DNA from: Yersinia similis
GTDB lineage: Bacteria > Pseudomonadota > Gammaproteobacteria > Enterobacterales > Enterobacteriaceae
Length of the DNA: 64,000 nucleotides
Direction of reading: 5' to 3'
Assembly (NCBI RefSeq): GCF_001053095.1
Contig: NZ_CGBP01000008.1
Location: 105,621-169,620 of the forward strand
This document shows, one piece after another, positions 26,101-34,817 of this stretch; position 1 is the first letter of the stretch; every line of letters starts with the position of its first letter. The notes under the pieces are model-generated. The model did not search any database, was not told where the DNA came from, and worked only from the letters and a program-made list of their open reading frames with translations. The translations under genes and the position numbers were made by a program.

Positions 26101-27183
26101 TTATAAATCATAGAGCAGGTCCGTCGGCTTAGTTACTGCGGGCATCGCCCTATTCTGATTGACCTGCTTTACCGAGGAACGGACCACCAGCTTACCTTGC
26201 AATAATAGATTGCTAAAAGGTGCATCCGGGCGTAACACCCGCCGCTGTAACAATTGGATAGCCTCTGCCCCCAGTTCATCACGAGGAACATGCACCGCGG
26301 TCAGTGGAACATCATGGATCTCCGCCAAATTAAAGCCATCCATACTCATGACTGACACCCTGTTGGGCACATTCAAGTTGAGTTTATTCAGCGCATTAAC
26401 CGCGCCAACAGCCATATAGTCGCCACCGACCAAAATTGCCGTCGGTAGTCGGCTTTCATCCTCACAGGCCGTGAAAAATACCGTTATCGCCTGCTCCGCC
26501 TCTTCAGCGCCAAAGCCGTGAGTGGTGATCAGATGCTGATGATCATCGAAGCACATATTATTACTGGCAAACGCGTCTTTAATTCCCACCAACCGCAACT
26601 CCATGGTATTGCGGCGCAAACACTGTAGCGTCAAAATACGGCGATGCCCTTGCTGTATCAGATAATGGGCAGAAAACTCGCCAATCGATTGGTGGTCAGG
26701 AGAAACGCTATCCAGTGACATTTCTTTATCGCGACAATTAATTAATACCGCTGGCTTATGAAGACTAGCGGCCAAGGCATGGACCCGTGGATCATCAATG
26801 CCAATAATAATCGCCGCCTCACTCTGTGGGTGGGTCATTTTATCTAAAAATAGCGAAATATCACTGTGGGTTTCGGATAACCCGCAGTACCGGATCATCA
26901 CTTCATGTTGGCTAACCGCCTGAGTAATCCCTTGTATGACTTTGTAGTAAAAAATATCTGTTCGTACATCAAAAGCGCGATGAGGAGCGAACACCATAAT
27001 ATTATTCAACATCAACCGCCCGCTGGATAAATTCTGCAAAATCCCCTGCGATTTCGCATACGCCATTACCTGCTGTTTCGCTTTGGTGCTGGTATTCCCT
27101 TTACCCGCTAACACTCTTGATACCGTGCTAATCGAAAGACCGGTTTGATTAGCTATTTCTTGTATTTTTAGCTTTCCATTCAT
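26101..27183 (-). CDS. LacI-family transcriptional regulator
   Basis: This is a 360-residue LacI/GalR protein. The N-terminal helix-turn-helix KIQEIANQTGLSISTVSRVLAGKGNTS is canonical, followed by a periplasmic-binding-like sensor domain (DPRVHALAASLHKPAVLINCRD, GGDYMAVGAVNALNKL, DGFNLAEIHDVPLTAVHVPRDELG). It is divergent from the hexuronate transporter, so it most likely controls that gene and the following GH31 gene, and possibly the glycosaminoglycan operon that converges on it. The inducer is unknown. Confidence 0.85.
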   Translation of the reverse strand: MNGKLKIQEIANQTGLSISTVSRVLAGKGNTSTKAKQQVMAYAKSQGILQNLSSGRLMLNNIMVFAPHRAFDVRTDIFYYKVIQGITQAVSQHEVMIRYCGLSETHSDISLFLDKMTHPQSEAAIIIGIDDPRVHALAASLHKPAVLINCRDKEMSLDSVSPDHQSIGEFSAHYLIQQGHRRILTLQCLRRNTMELRLVGIKDAFASNNMCFDDHQHLITTHGFGAEEAEQAITVFFTACEDESRLPTAILVGGDYMAVGAVNALNKLNLNVPNRVSVMSMDGFNLAEIHDVPLTAVHVPRDELGAEAIQLLQRRVLRPDAPFSNLLLQGKLVVRSSVKQVNQNRAMPAVTKPTDLLYDL

Positions 27184-27576
27184 TTTGTGATCTCTCTCAA
27201 ATTAGCAAATGAAAAAATTTTCATTACCATAAAATGGCTAGATAAGGGCGATACGAAATATAAATGATGAAATATTAGCCGCCTTATGAAAATTCTTTCA
27301 AAGAAAGGCATATTAAAGCCAATTCAAGCTGGTTACCTTGGTTTTTATAAAAATATTGTGTTTTGGTGAACCAATATTTTTAATTTATCAGTCCAGTTAG
27401 CTTTGATTAAATATAAAAAAACTCAACATTATCAATTGAGTATATTTTATTGCTCTGTTTTATTGTGAACAAGATCACATTATAACGCTGCGTAATCTTA
27501 ATAACTGAAGATGGAACATACAAAAATAACAAGTTGGTCCAATTAATTTTATATGGACTAACACAAGGGGACTGGG
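27184..27576. promoter_or_regulatory. divergent promoter region, LacI regulator / exuT-like gene
   Basis: 393 bp with three elements. The palindrome AATGAAAAAATTTTCATT at 27208-27225 (8 of 9 pairs) lies just upstream of the regulator start and is a candidate operator for it. A perfect 16-bp CRP site TGTGA-ACAAGA-TCACA lies at 27464-27479. Near 27531-27546, TTGGTCCAA within AAGTTGGTCCAATTAA is a small palindrome of the kind bound by uronate regulators of the GntR family (UxuR/ExuR). No coding potential otherwise. Confidence 0.6.
27464..27479 (+). promoter_or_regulatory. consensus CRP-cAMP binding site
   Basis: TGTGA-N6-TCACA with all ten consensus bases, 98 bp before the transporter start codon. 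It points to catabolite activation of the transporter and GH31 genes. Confidence 0.8.
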
Positions 27577-28884
27577 ATGAGTATTGATATTAATCAATCA
27601 GCTAAAGTTGTAGGACGGCGGAAAATAAAATCATTACGTTGGTGGATGCTGGCCTTATTTTTACTTGGGGTCACCGTTAACTATATAACCCGTAACTCTC
27701 TAGGGATTCTAGCCCCTGAGTTAAAAACCAGTCTGAATATGACTACCGAGCAATACTCATGGATTGTAGCCTCTTTCCAACTGGCTTATACCGTGTTCCA
27801 ACCACTTTGTGGCTGGTTGATCGATGTCATCGGTTTAAAAATGGGGTTTCTGATTTGCGCCAGTGTCTGGGCAGTGGTCTGCATGATGCATGCCGGAGCG
27901 GGTACTTGGTTCCAACTGGCAGTATTACGCTTCTTTATGGGCAGTGCCGAAGCCGCAGCAACACCGGCAAACGCCAAAGCCATTTCGGATTGGTTCCCGA
28001 AAAAAGAACGGCCCATTGCTGCTGGATGGGCTGGGGTGGGGTTCTCTATCGGTGCGATGTTGGCCCCCCCTATTATCGTACTCGCACATGTAGCACTCGG
28101 TTGGCAAGGGGCATTCTTGTTCTCCGGCGCATTAGCCATGATTTGGGTTCTGCTGTGGTGGCGTTTTTACCATTCACCGGATACTCATCCAAATCTAAGT
28201 CAAGAAGAGTTTGAACTGATTCACCAAGATAATGAACCCGTACTACCACGACTGCCATTCCTTAAATCCTTAGCCATTCTAAGTAAAAATAAGAAATTTT
28301 ACGGTATCGCTATTCCCGCATTTCTGGCGGAACCGGCCTGGGCCGTGTTTAGTTTCTGGGTACCGCTGTATTTGGCCACCGAACGCGGCATGGACCTAAA
28401 ACAGATCGCCATGTTCGCCTGGCTGCCATTCCTGGCGGCAGATATTGGCAGTGTCGCCAGTGGCTATTTAACCAAACTCTATCAGAAATGGTTTGGTTGC
28501 AGCCGAGTCAACTCGGTGGTTGCCAGTTCGGTAACCGGTGCTTTTATGATGGTGTCATTGGCCTTTGTTGCCATCACCAAAGATCCTTATTTGGCCATTG
28601 CTTTAATCTCCGTTGGCGGCTTTGGGCACCAAGTCATCTCCTGCATGCTCAGTGCATTAGTGGTTGAATCTTTCGATAAAAATCAGGTCGCTACCGTCAA
28701 TGGCCTCCGTGGTTCTTCCGCCTGGATCGCCAGCTTCCTGTTTACATTATTAATCGGGGCCGTTTCAGACACCATCGGCTTTAACCCGCTGTTTATCGCT
28801 ATGGGGTTCTTCGATCTGATTGGGGCCGTATTCCTGATTGCCCTGTTCGCTGAGCGCCGCAACAAAACCCAACCGGCGGTCTGA
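27577..28884 (+). CDS. hexuronate-type MFS transporter (ExuT-like)
   Basis: This 435-residue anion:cation symporter family member has about twelve membrane segments. VNYITRNSLGILAPELK and YSWIVASFQLAYTVFQPLCGWLIDVIG resemble ExuT of E. coli, which imports galacturonate and glucuronate by proton symport; RFFMGSAEAAATPANAKAISDWFPKKERPIAAG is the conserved loop. A start behind AGGGGACTGGG is clear. In this locus it may import unsaturated or saturated monouronates released outside the cytoplasm. Confidence 0.82.
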   Translation: MSIDINQSAKVVGRRKIKSLRWWMLALFLLGVTVNYITRNSLGILAPELKTSLNMTTEQYSWIVASFQLAYTVFQPLCGWLIDVIGLKMGFLICASVWAVVCMMHAGAGTWFQLAVLRFFMGSAEAAATPANAKAISDWFPKKERPIAAGWAGVGFSIGAMLAPPIIVLAHVALGWQGAFLFSGALAMIWVLLWWRFYHSPDTHPNLSQEEFELIHQDNEPVLPRLPFLKSLAILSKNKKFYGIAIPAFLAEPAWAVFSFWVPLYLATERGMDLKQIAMFAWLPFLAADIGSVASGYLTKLYQKWFGCSRVNSVVASSVTGAFMMVSLAFVAITKDPYLAIALISVGGFGHQVISCMLSALVVESFDKNQVATVNGLRGSSAWIASFLFTLLIGAVSDTIGFNPLFIAMGFFDLIGAVFLIALFAERRNKTQPAV

Positions 28885-28886
28885 TT

Positions 28887-28922
28887 TTATTGACCCAACT
28901 GATGTTATTGACCCAACTGATG
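28887..28922 (+). repeat. 18-bp tandem repeat just after the transporter stop codon
   Basis: Two exact units TTATTGACCCAACTGATG (28887-28904, 28905-28922), starting two bases after the stop codon. Part of a recurrent pattern in this window. Confidence 0.9.
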
Positions 28923-28996
28923 CGATTAAACCATCAGACGCGATTAACCCAGCAGCAGCACTGTCTGTGCTGTTGCCAGAAAGAAGATGAGCTGTG

Positions 28997-31372
28997 ATGA
29001 AAACATTAAAAAACTGGCTGTTAATAAATGCGTATCCCGATCACCTTGAACTGCGGGTCGATGACCGTCATATTTTTTGTCTGTATGTATTAGAACCAAA
29101 CTTATGCAGGGTGCTGATTAAACGCGAGGGGGAACTGGCGTTGAGCCGCACCTGGAGTATTGCCCCGCAAAGTGATGTGCCATGGTCAGGCCGCGATCGC
29201 CTGAGTCTGGAAGGCTTTTCCCTCCCCGGTTATCAATTGGAGAAACATGAACAGCAACTGATAGTCACGACGGAGTGCCTTCGGGTAACCATCCATCAAC
29301 CACTGCATCTGACATGGGAATATAAAAGCCAGCATGGTGAGTGGCTACCGCTGGCCGCAGACCGGCCAACCAGCGCCTATCTACTCAGCCCACAGGGAGA
29401 AGCAATTGCTCACTATCAGCGCCGTTATCCCAATGAGCAATATTACGGGTTGGGCGAAAAAGCCGGTGACCTGAACCGCGCAGGTCGTCGCTTTGAAATG
29501 CGTAATCTGGATGCGATGGGCTATAACGCCGCCAGCACTGACCCGCTCTACAAACATATTCCGTTTACTATCACCCGCCGTGATGATGTCAGTTTTGGCC
29601 TTTTTTATGACAATCTGAGTAGCTGTTGGCTGGATTTAGGCAATGAGATCGATAACTACCATCTGGCCTATCGCCGTTATCAGGCCGAAGCGGGTGACCT
29701 TGATTACTATATGTTCCTCGGCCCGAAAGTTTTGGATGTCACCAAAGCGTTTGTTCGCCTGACCGGTAAAACCCAATTTGGCCCTAAATGGAGCCTGGGT
29801 TACAGCGGTTCAACCATGCATTACACCGATGCCCCTGATGCTCAGGTGCAACTGCAAAAATTCATTGCATTGTGCCAGCAGCATGACATCCCTTGTGATT
29901 CATTCCAGCTCTCTTCCGGCTACACCTCCATCAAAAACAAGCGTTATGTATTTAACTGGAATTACGACAAAGTGCCGCAACCGAAAGTCATGAGCCAGAC
30001 GTTCTTACAAGCAGGTATCAAATTAGCCGCCAATATAAAACCGTGTTTATTGCAAGATCACCCACAGTATCAACAGGCTGCGGAGCGGGGACTCTTCATT
30101 CGTGACAGCGAAACTGATTTACCTGAACGCTCTACATTTTGGGATGATGAAGGCTCCCACCTTGATTTCACCAATCCAGACACCGTGAGTTGGTGGCAGG
30201 AAAACGTCACTAAACAACTGTTAGAGATGGGGATCGGTTCTACCTGGAATGATAATAACGAATATGAAGTGTGGGATGGTGAAGCCCGTTGCAATGGTTT
30301 CGGTGAATCTATCGCCATCAAACATATCAGACCGGTAATGCCTTTACTGATGATTCGAGCTTCAATGGAAGCGCAGAAAGCATTCGCACCAGAAATGCGC
30401 CCGTATCTGATATCCCGTTCAGGCTGTGCAGGGATGCAGCGCTACGCTCAGACCTGGAGTGGTGATAACCGTACCAGTTGGCAAACACTGCGCTATAACA
30501 TCCGTATGGGGCTGGGGATGAGCCTGTCAGGGCTGTATAACCTGGGGCATGATGTCGGCGGTTTTTCTGGAGATAAACCGGAACCCGAGCTATTTGTCCG
30601 CTGGGTACAAAACGGTGTGATGCATCCACGGTTTACCATTCACTCATGGAATGACGACAATACAGTAAACGAGCCATGGATGTATCCAGCCGCCACGCCG
30701 ATTATCCGGGATGCGATGGCATTACGATATCGATTATTGCCTTATTTTTACACGTTGCAATGGCAGGCCAGCCATGATGATGAGCCAATGTTGCGCCCTA
30801 CGTTCCTCGACCACGAGCACGATAGCCTCACATTTAAAGAGAACGATGACTTTATGCTAGGCCGTGATCTGCTGGTTGCCAGTGTGGTGGAAGCTGGGCA
30901 ACGGCAGCGACAGATTTATTTACCTGATAATCAGGTAGGTTGGTATTGCTTCCATAGCGGGCAATGGTTCAGCGGTGGGCAGACAATCATATTGGATGCA
31001 CCACTAGAACGATTACCTCTGCTGGTGCGAGCAGGTGCCGCCCTGCCGCTGTCTCGACGTATCGCCTTTGTTAATCCTGAGGCTGACTGTCAACGCGAAT
31101 TGGCGCTCTATCCCACTCAAGGTGGCGGGCAGTCCAGCGGAATGCTATTTGAGGACGATGGTGAGAGCCACCGCTGGCAACAAGGCCATGCGCTGTGGCT
31201 AAGCTGGCAGGTCACCACCGATAATCACCGTATTGATATCACCTTTAGTCGCACCGGGAACTATCAACCGGCATGGCGTGAACTGACTATTAATCTGCCG
31301 CAAAATGAAAGTCGCACGTTATCAATCAACGGTGTCGCAGGTAATACACTGGATTTAACCAAACTGGCCTAA
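28997..31372 (+). CDS. GH31 family alpha-glycosidase
   Basis: This is a 791-residue cytoplasmic protein; the ATG at 28997 is preferred to a GTG one codon earlier. The GH31 fold is clear: YYGLGEKAGDLNR in the N-domain, then the TIM barrel with SGYTSIKNKRYVFNWN, the nucleophile Asp419 in STWNDNNEYE, and acid/base Asp490 in TWSGDNRTSW, followed by GHDVGGFSG. Family enzymes cut alpha-glucosides, xylosides, galactosides or sulfoquinovosides. The exact substrate cannot be read, and its link to the uronate transporter, with which it shares an operon, is unexplained. A 109-bp gap with tandem repeats separates them. Confidence 0.85.
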   Translation: MKTLKNWLLINAYPDHLELRVDDRHIFCLYVLEPNLCRVLIKREGELALSRTWSIAPQSDVPWSGRDRLSLEGFSLPGYQLEKHEQQLIVTTECLRVTIHQPLHLTWEYKSQHGEWLPLAADRPTSAYLLSPQGEAIAHYQRRYPNEQYYGLGEKAGDLNRAGRRFEMRNLDAMGYNAASTDPLYKHIPFTITRRDDVSFGLFYDNLSSCWLDLGNEIDNYHLAYRRYQAEAGDLDYYMFLGPKVLDVTKAFVRLTGKTQFGPKWSLGYSGSTMHYTDAPDAQVQLQKFIALCQQHDIPCDSFQLSSGYTSIKNKRYVFNWNYDKVPQPKVMSQTFLQAGIKLAANIKPCLLQDHPQYQQAAERGLFIRDSETDLPERSTFWDDEGSHLDFTNPDTVSWWQENVTKQLLEMGIGSTWNDNNEYEVWDGEARCNGFGESIAIKHIRPVMPLLMIRASMEAQKAFAPEMRPYLISRSGCAGMQRYAQTWSGDNRTSWQTLRYNIRMGLGMSLSGLYNLGHDVGGFSGDKPEPELFVRWVQNGVMHPRFTIHSWNDDNTVNEPWMYPAATPIIRDAMALRYRLLPYFYTLQWQASHDDEPMLRPTFLDHEHDSLTFKENDDFMLGRDLLVASVVEAGQRQRQIYLPDNQVGWYCFHSGQWFSGGQTIILDAPLERLPLLVRAGAALPLSRRIAFVNPEADCQRELALYPTQGGGQSSGMLFEDDGESHRWQQGHALWLSWQVTTDNHRIDITFSRTGNYQPAWRELTINLPQNESRTLSINGVAGNTLDLTKLA

Positions 31373-31393
31373 CCGGCTAATGTTAAATACAAA

Positions 31394-31425
31394 GCGGGTT
31401 TCCTTATGGAAGCCCGTTTATTTTT
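31394..31425 (+). terminator. terminator between convergent GH31 and LacI genes
   Basis: The stem GCGGGTTTCC / GGAAGCCCG around TTAT is followed by TTTATTTTTG. Strong terminator for the plus strand; the minus-strand LacI gene ends at 31463 and could also use it. Confidence 0.75.
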
Positions 31426-31462
31426 GTACGGGTAAAAACGGCGATCGCAGCAACTTTATGGT

Positions 31463-32536
31463 TCAACTTGCCAAACGCTGAGCAATAAGGCGCAACTCTT
31501 CGGCAATTTTGTGTAAATCACGATGCTCTTTAGCCTGAGGTCCAGTGGAATTACGCACGACCAGTTTGGCGGGTAGTATCGATGAGGAGCGCATGGACTC
31601 GTTATCACTGGCGCTAAGCATACGCCGAACCGCCTCTTTTCCCTGCAAATCTAAATCAAGTGACACGGTAGTGAGTGCCGGGTAGAAAAACGAACTTTCA
31701 TAGGTATCATCGTAACCAATGACCGACTTCTCCCCCGGTACCGCCAGTTGGTTTTGGTGAAACGCACTCAACACCCCAAGCGCCATTTGATCATTGGCCA
31801 CCAGCACAGCACTGAACTGCGGTGTTTCACGCAACATCTGTAACGCGCCTGAATACCCACTTTGGGCATCCCAGTTTCCATGGATCACACTGACAGGCGA
31901 TAAACCATAATCGGTAAGCGTCTCTAGCCAGCTTTTAAGCCGCAAATTTGCCGATACCGACTGCTTAGGTCCCGCCAGCAACGCAATCTCACGGTGCCCC
32001 AATTCATAAAGATATTTGACGCTAGCACGGGTGCCATCTGCGGGGTTAAACGAAACGTTAAACACTGAACTATAGGGGTCAACATCGAGAAAAAGACAAG
32101 TGACATCATCATTATCTGCAGCGATTTTCTCTGCTACAGCCGTCTCTAGAGGAACATTGATAATGACCTTGCCTACCCACTGAGATTTTAGGTCATTAAT
32201 AGAATGCTGAATGCTTTGATTGACGCTCTCATCAATCATGGAGATCAGTACTTGATAACCTTCAAGATGCGCGTAGCGTTTTATTGCTGCGGCGACCTGT
32301 GATGGGGCATGTAACGCGAGTGACGTGGTTACCAGCCCCATCGTCATACTTTGCTTACCAACCAATTGTTGGGCAAGGCGGTTGGGTACATAACGCAGCA
32401 GCTCAATTGACTGCTCAACCTTGCGACGAGTAGCCTCAGATACTTTAGCCGATTTATTCAGTACCCTGGAAACCGTTTGATAAGAAACACCTGCATGACG
32501 GGCAACATCTTCTAATGTGGTGCTTTTCGACTTCAT
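31463..32536 (-). CDS. ganR: LacI-family repressor of the galactan locus
   Basis: This 357-residue regulator starts at 32536 behind GAGGGAG; the open frame extends upstream but lacks family features there. The helix-turn-helix TTLEDVARHAGVSYQTVSRVLNKSAKVSEATRRKV and sensor domain (GLVTTSLALHAPSQVA, VANDQMALGVLSA, GYDDTYESSFFYPALTTV) are close to LacI/GalR proteins controlling beta-galactosides. It is divergent from the LamB-like porin of the gan genes. The name follows the galactan locus of Dickeya/Erwinia. Confidence 0.8.
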   Translation of the reverse strand: MKSKSTTLEDVARHAGVSYQTVSRVLNKSAKVSEATRRKVEQSIELLRYVPNRLAQQLVGKQSMTMGLVTTSLALHAPSQVAAAIKRYAHLEGYQVLISMIDESVNQSIQHSINDLKSQWVGKVIINVPLETAVAEKIAADNDDVTCLFLDVDPYSSVFNVSFNPADGTRASVKYLYELGHREIALLAGPKQSVSANLRLKSWLETLTDYGLSPVSVIHGNWDAQSGYSGALQMLRETPQFSAVLVANDQMALGVLSAFHQNQLAVPGEKSVIGYDDTYESSFFYPALTTVSLDLDLQGKEAVRRMLSASDNESMRSSSILPAKLVVRNSTGPQAKEHRDLHKIAEELRLIAQRLAS

Positions 32537-32807
32537 AGTCTGGCTCCCTCTAAGTGTTATTCCTTGATTGTAACAGGGGCATAGATGAAAAACCCAATCA
32601 CCTGAATACACCTATAAATCCCATCGATAAATGTATTACGATCACAATAAAAAATCCAGTGAGCGCCATCACTCATCCTTACAAAATTGCCTGATTTATT
32701 TGCAGTAAATCACAATAAGCATACAAAATAATTGCTTGATTTTACGTTTAGGCATTTCATTGGATACGTTATGTGAACGTAATACAAAAATTATAAACGA
32801 GGATGAC
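32537..32807. promoter_or_regulatory. divergent ganR/ganL control region
   Basis: This 271-bp gap contains the inverted pair TTACGTT (32742-32748) and AACGTAA (32776-32782) and the word ATACGTTAT inside it. The same word occurs upstream of the other gan promoter pair near 41982. These are candidate LacI-type operators. No gene is seen. Confidence 0.35.
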
Positions 32808-34067
32808 ATGAAAACCAGTTTACGCACACTGTCCGTTGCTTTAGCTGCGGCGTTAGTTTCACCATCTGTATTAGCAATAGAAAAAATCGATTTCCACGGC
32901 TATATGCGTGCTGGTGTAGGCGTTTCCAGTGATGGTGGGCTTGCAGAATGGCAAAAAACGATGGTTGGCCGTTTGGGTAACGAATCCGATACCTATGGCG
33001 AAATAGGACTTGGGGCTGAGGTCTATAAAAAAGAAGATGTCAGTTTCTACCTTGAGAGCATGGTCAGCATGCTGTCAGACGGCTCTAATGATAGCGAAAC
33101 GACCATTGGTGACGATGCTCAATTCGGCCTGCGCCAATTAAACTTACAAATAAAAGGGCTGATCCCCGGCGATAAAGAAGCGGTGATCTGGGGGGGGAAA
33201 CGCTACTACCAACGCCACGATTTGCACATTATAGATACCAAATACTGGAATATTTCAGGCTCCGGCGCAGGGATTGAAAACTATACTGTAGGTCCAGGCG
33301 CACTTTCTGTGGCCTGGGTCCGTGGTGACGCAAACGATGTGGATACCCGAATTACTGGCGATAGCGATGTCAACATCAACTATATCGACGTGCGCTATGC
33401 AGGCTTTAAGCCATGGGCTGGCTCGTGGACCGAAGTGGGTATCGACTATGCAATGCCAAACCCAACCAAACAACAGAAAGAATACGGTGGGTTGTACGAT
33501 GCTGATAACGCGGTGATGTTAACCGGTGAAATCAGTCAGGACATGTTTGGTGGCTATAATAAGCTGGTGCTGCAATACGCAAATAAAGGCTTAGCGCAGA
33601 ACATGATCTCCCAGGGTGGGGGTTGGTATGACATGTGGCATAAGACTGACGAGGCTAAGGGATATCGTGTGATCAACACCGGTCTTATTCCTATTACCGA
33701 TAAACTCTCTTTCAACCATGTACTGACTTGGGGTTCGGCTAACGATATTACTGAATATACCGATAAAACTAATTTGATTTCTCTGGTAGGCCGTGCGCAA
33801 TACCAATTTACACAATATGTACGTGCTATTGGTGAAGTGGGTGGTTTCTATCAAAAAGATACTTATCACAATGGTTCTGACTACAAACAGGGTGGTGAAA
33901 AATACACTATCGCATTAGGTTTGGCCGAGGGTCCTGATTTTCTGTCTCGCCCAGAATTGCGTGTTTTCGCTTCTTACTTAAATGATTCAGAGAATGGTAA
34001 GCCTTTCGAAGATGGGACCTCTAATGACACGTGGAACTTTGGTGTCCAAGTAGAGGCCTGGTGGTAA
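32808..34067 (+). CDS. ganL: LamB-family sugar porin of the galactan locus
   Basis: This 419-residue outer-membrane protein starts at 32808 behind GAGGATG. The signal peptide (MKTSLRTLSVALAAALVSPSVLA) is followed by IEKIDFHGYMRAGVG, the maltoporin N-terminal strand. GLRQLNLQIKG, WGGKRYYQRHDLHIIDTKYWN and a C-terminus ending VEAWW are LamB features. It should admit galactan oligosaccharides across the outer membrane. By context it equals GanL of Dickeya. The gene is transcribed away from ganR. Confidence 0.88.
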   Translation: MKTSLRTLSVALAAALVSPSVLAIEKIDFHGYMRAGVGVSSDGGLAEWQKTMVGRLGNESDTYGEIGLGAEVYKKEDVSFYLESMVSMLSDGSNDSETTIGDDAQFGLRQLNLQIKGLIPGDKEAVIWGGKRYYQRHDLHIIDTKYWNISGSGAGIENYTVGPGALSVAWVRGDANDVDTRITGDSDVNINYIDVRYAGFKPWAGSWTEVGIDYAMPNPTKQQKEYGGLYDADNAVMLTGEISQDMFGGYNKLVLQYANKGLAQNMISQGGGWYDMWHKTDEAKGYRVINTGLIPITDKLSFNHVLTWGSANDITEYTDKTNLISLVGRAQYQFTQYVRAIGEVGGFYQKDTYHNGSDYKQGGEKYTIALGLAEGPDFLSRPELRVFASYLNDSENGKPFEDGTSNDTWNFGVQVEAWW

Positions 34068-34109
34068 TCGTTAAGATTAAGTAGACATAAATTTATCTCT
34101 ATAAACATA

Positions 34110-34200
34110 TATACCCGTAATATTTCAAGCTGTATATGCGTTGGCTGCTTTCGCTCATTCCCGTTGCCGTCTTCCTACAACTTGGTTTATTTAGGGTATA
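34110..34200. repeat. ERIC-like intergenic repeat
   Basis: A 91-bp imperfect palindrome opening TATACCCGTAATATTTCAAG and closing TTTATTTAGGGTATA. The terminal GGGTATA/TATACCC arms and the GCGTTGGCTGC core are typical of enterobacterial ERIC sequences; it is shorter than the full 127 bp. Confidence 0.75.
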
Positions 34201-34284
34201 GCATGAATTAAATATCACTAATTTTAATATGACTCGGTTATTCTTCTATGCTCACGACCCTTAGGTAGTGAGCATTTTAGTTTG

Positions 34285-34352
34285 ATACCCGTCATACCTC
34301 AAGCTGCATGTGCGTTGGCTACGCTCAATAACTCGAATTATTTGGGGTATAC
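34285..34352. repeat. short ERIC-like repeat
   Basis: A 68-bp internally deleted ERIC with ATACCCGTCATACCTCAAG at one end and CTCGAATTATTTGGGGTAT at the other. It lies 85 bp from the previous copy, both between convergent ganL and the EIIB gene; nothing else is in this gap. Confidence 0.75.
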
Positions 34353-34394
34353 ATTATTATTTGCAAGCCAAATTGTGAGTTAAAAATAAATTCT

Positions 34395-34706
34395 TTAGGA
34401 TTGAGAGAAATGCTCATCAAGTATTTTTCGCAGGTTATCTGACTGTTTGCCAAATATAGCATGTACCTCTTGCCCAAGAATAATAACGCCTAATGCCCCC
34501 GCTTGTTGTAGCGCTTCAGAATTAACCTTGGAGAGATCGTTTACCGTCACCCGTAAACGCGTGATACAGGCATCAATATTCTTGATGTTCTCTTTCCCCC
34601 CTAAATAATGAAGTAGCATTTCGGCTTGTTGTTTTTCTTCATCAGTGAATGATGGCGTTGGCTTTGGATGGGAAAAATAGTGCATAAAAGATTTCAGGCT
34701 GATCAT
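34395..34706 (-). CDS. stand-alone glucose-family PTS EIIB domain protein
   Basis: This 103-residue protein has residues 25-100 matching the EIIB domain of glucose/N-acetylglucosamine-family PTS transporters, with the phosphorylatable Cys47 in NIDACITRLRVTV. There is no EIIC membrane part and no EIIA in the locus. A good ribosome site (AAGGTAG) precedes the start. It lies beyond the terminator of the gan beta-galactosidase gene, so it is transcribed separately or by readthrough. It could regulate the gan genes by phosphorylation or serve a PTS elsewhere; function unknown. Confidence 0.75.
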   Translation of the reverse strand: MISLKSFMHYFSHPKPTPSFTDEEKQQAEMLLHYLGGKENIKNIDACITRLRVTVNDLSKVNSEALQQAGALGVIILGQEVHAIFGKQSDNLRKILDEHFSQS

Positions 34707-34767
34707 GACATCTACCTTTCTGTTGGTGGGTTGAGTGAAATTGAGTTAATTCGTTGTAAGTCGATGT

Positions 34768-34798
34768 AAAAAAACGCCCACTCGGCTGAATGGGCGTG
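34768..34798 (-). terminator. terminator after the gan beta-galactosidase gene
   Basis: Read on the minus strand, CGCCCATTC and GAGTGGGCG form a 9-bp stem (one wobble pair) followed by TTTTTTT, 20 bases past the GH42 stop codon. It ends the ganE-F-G-A-B operon. Confidence 0.85.
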
Positions 34799-34817
34799 TA
34801 TGGCATTCAGTTAAGTC

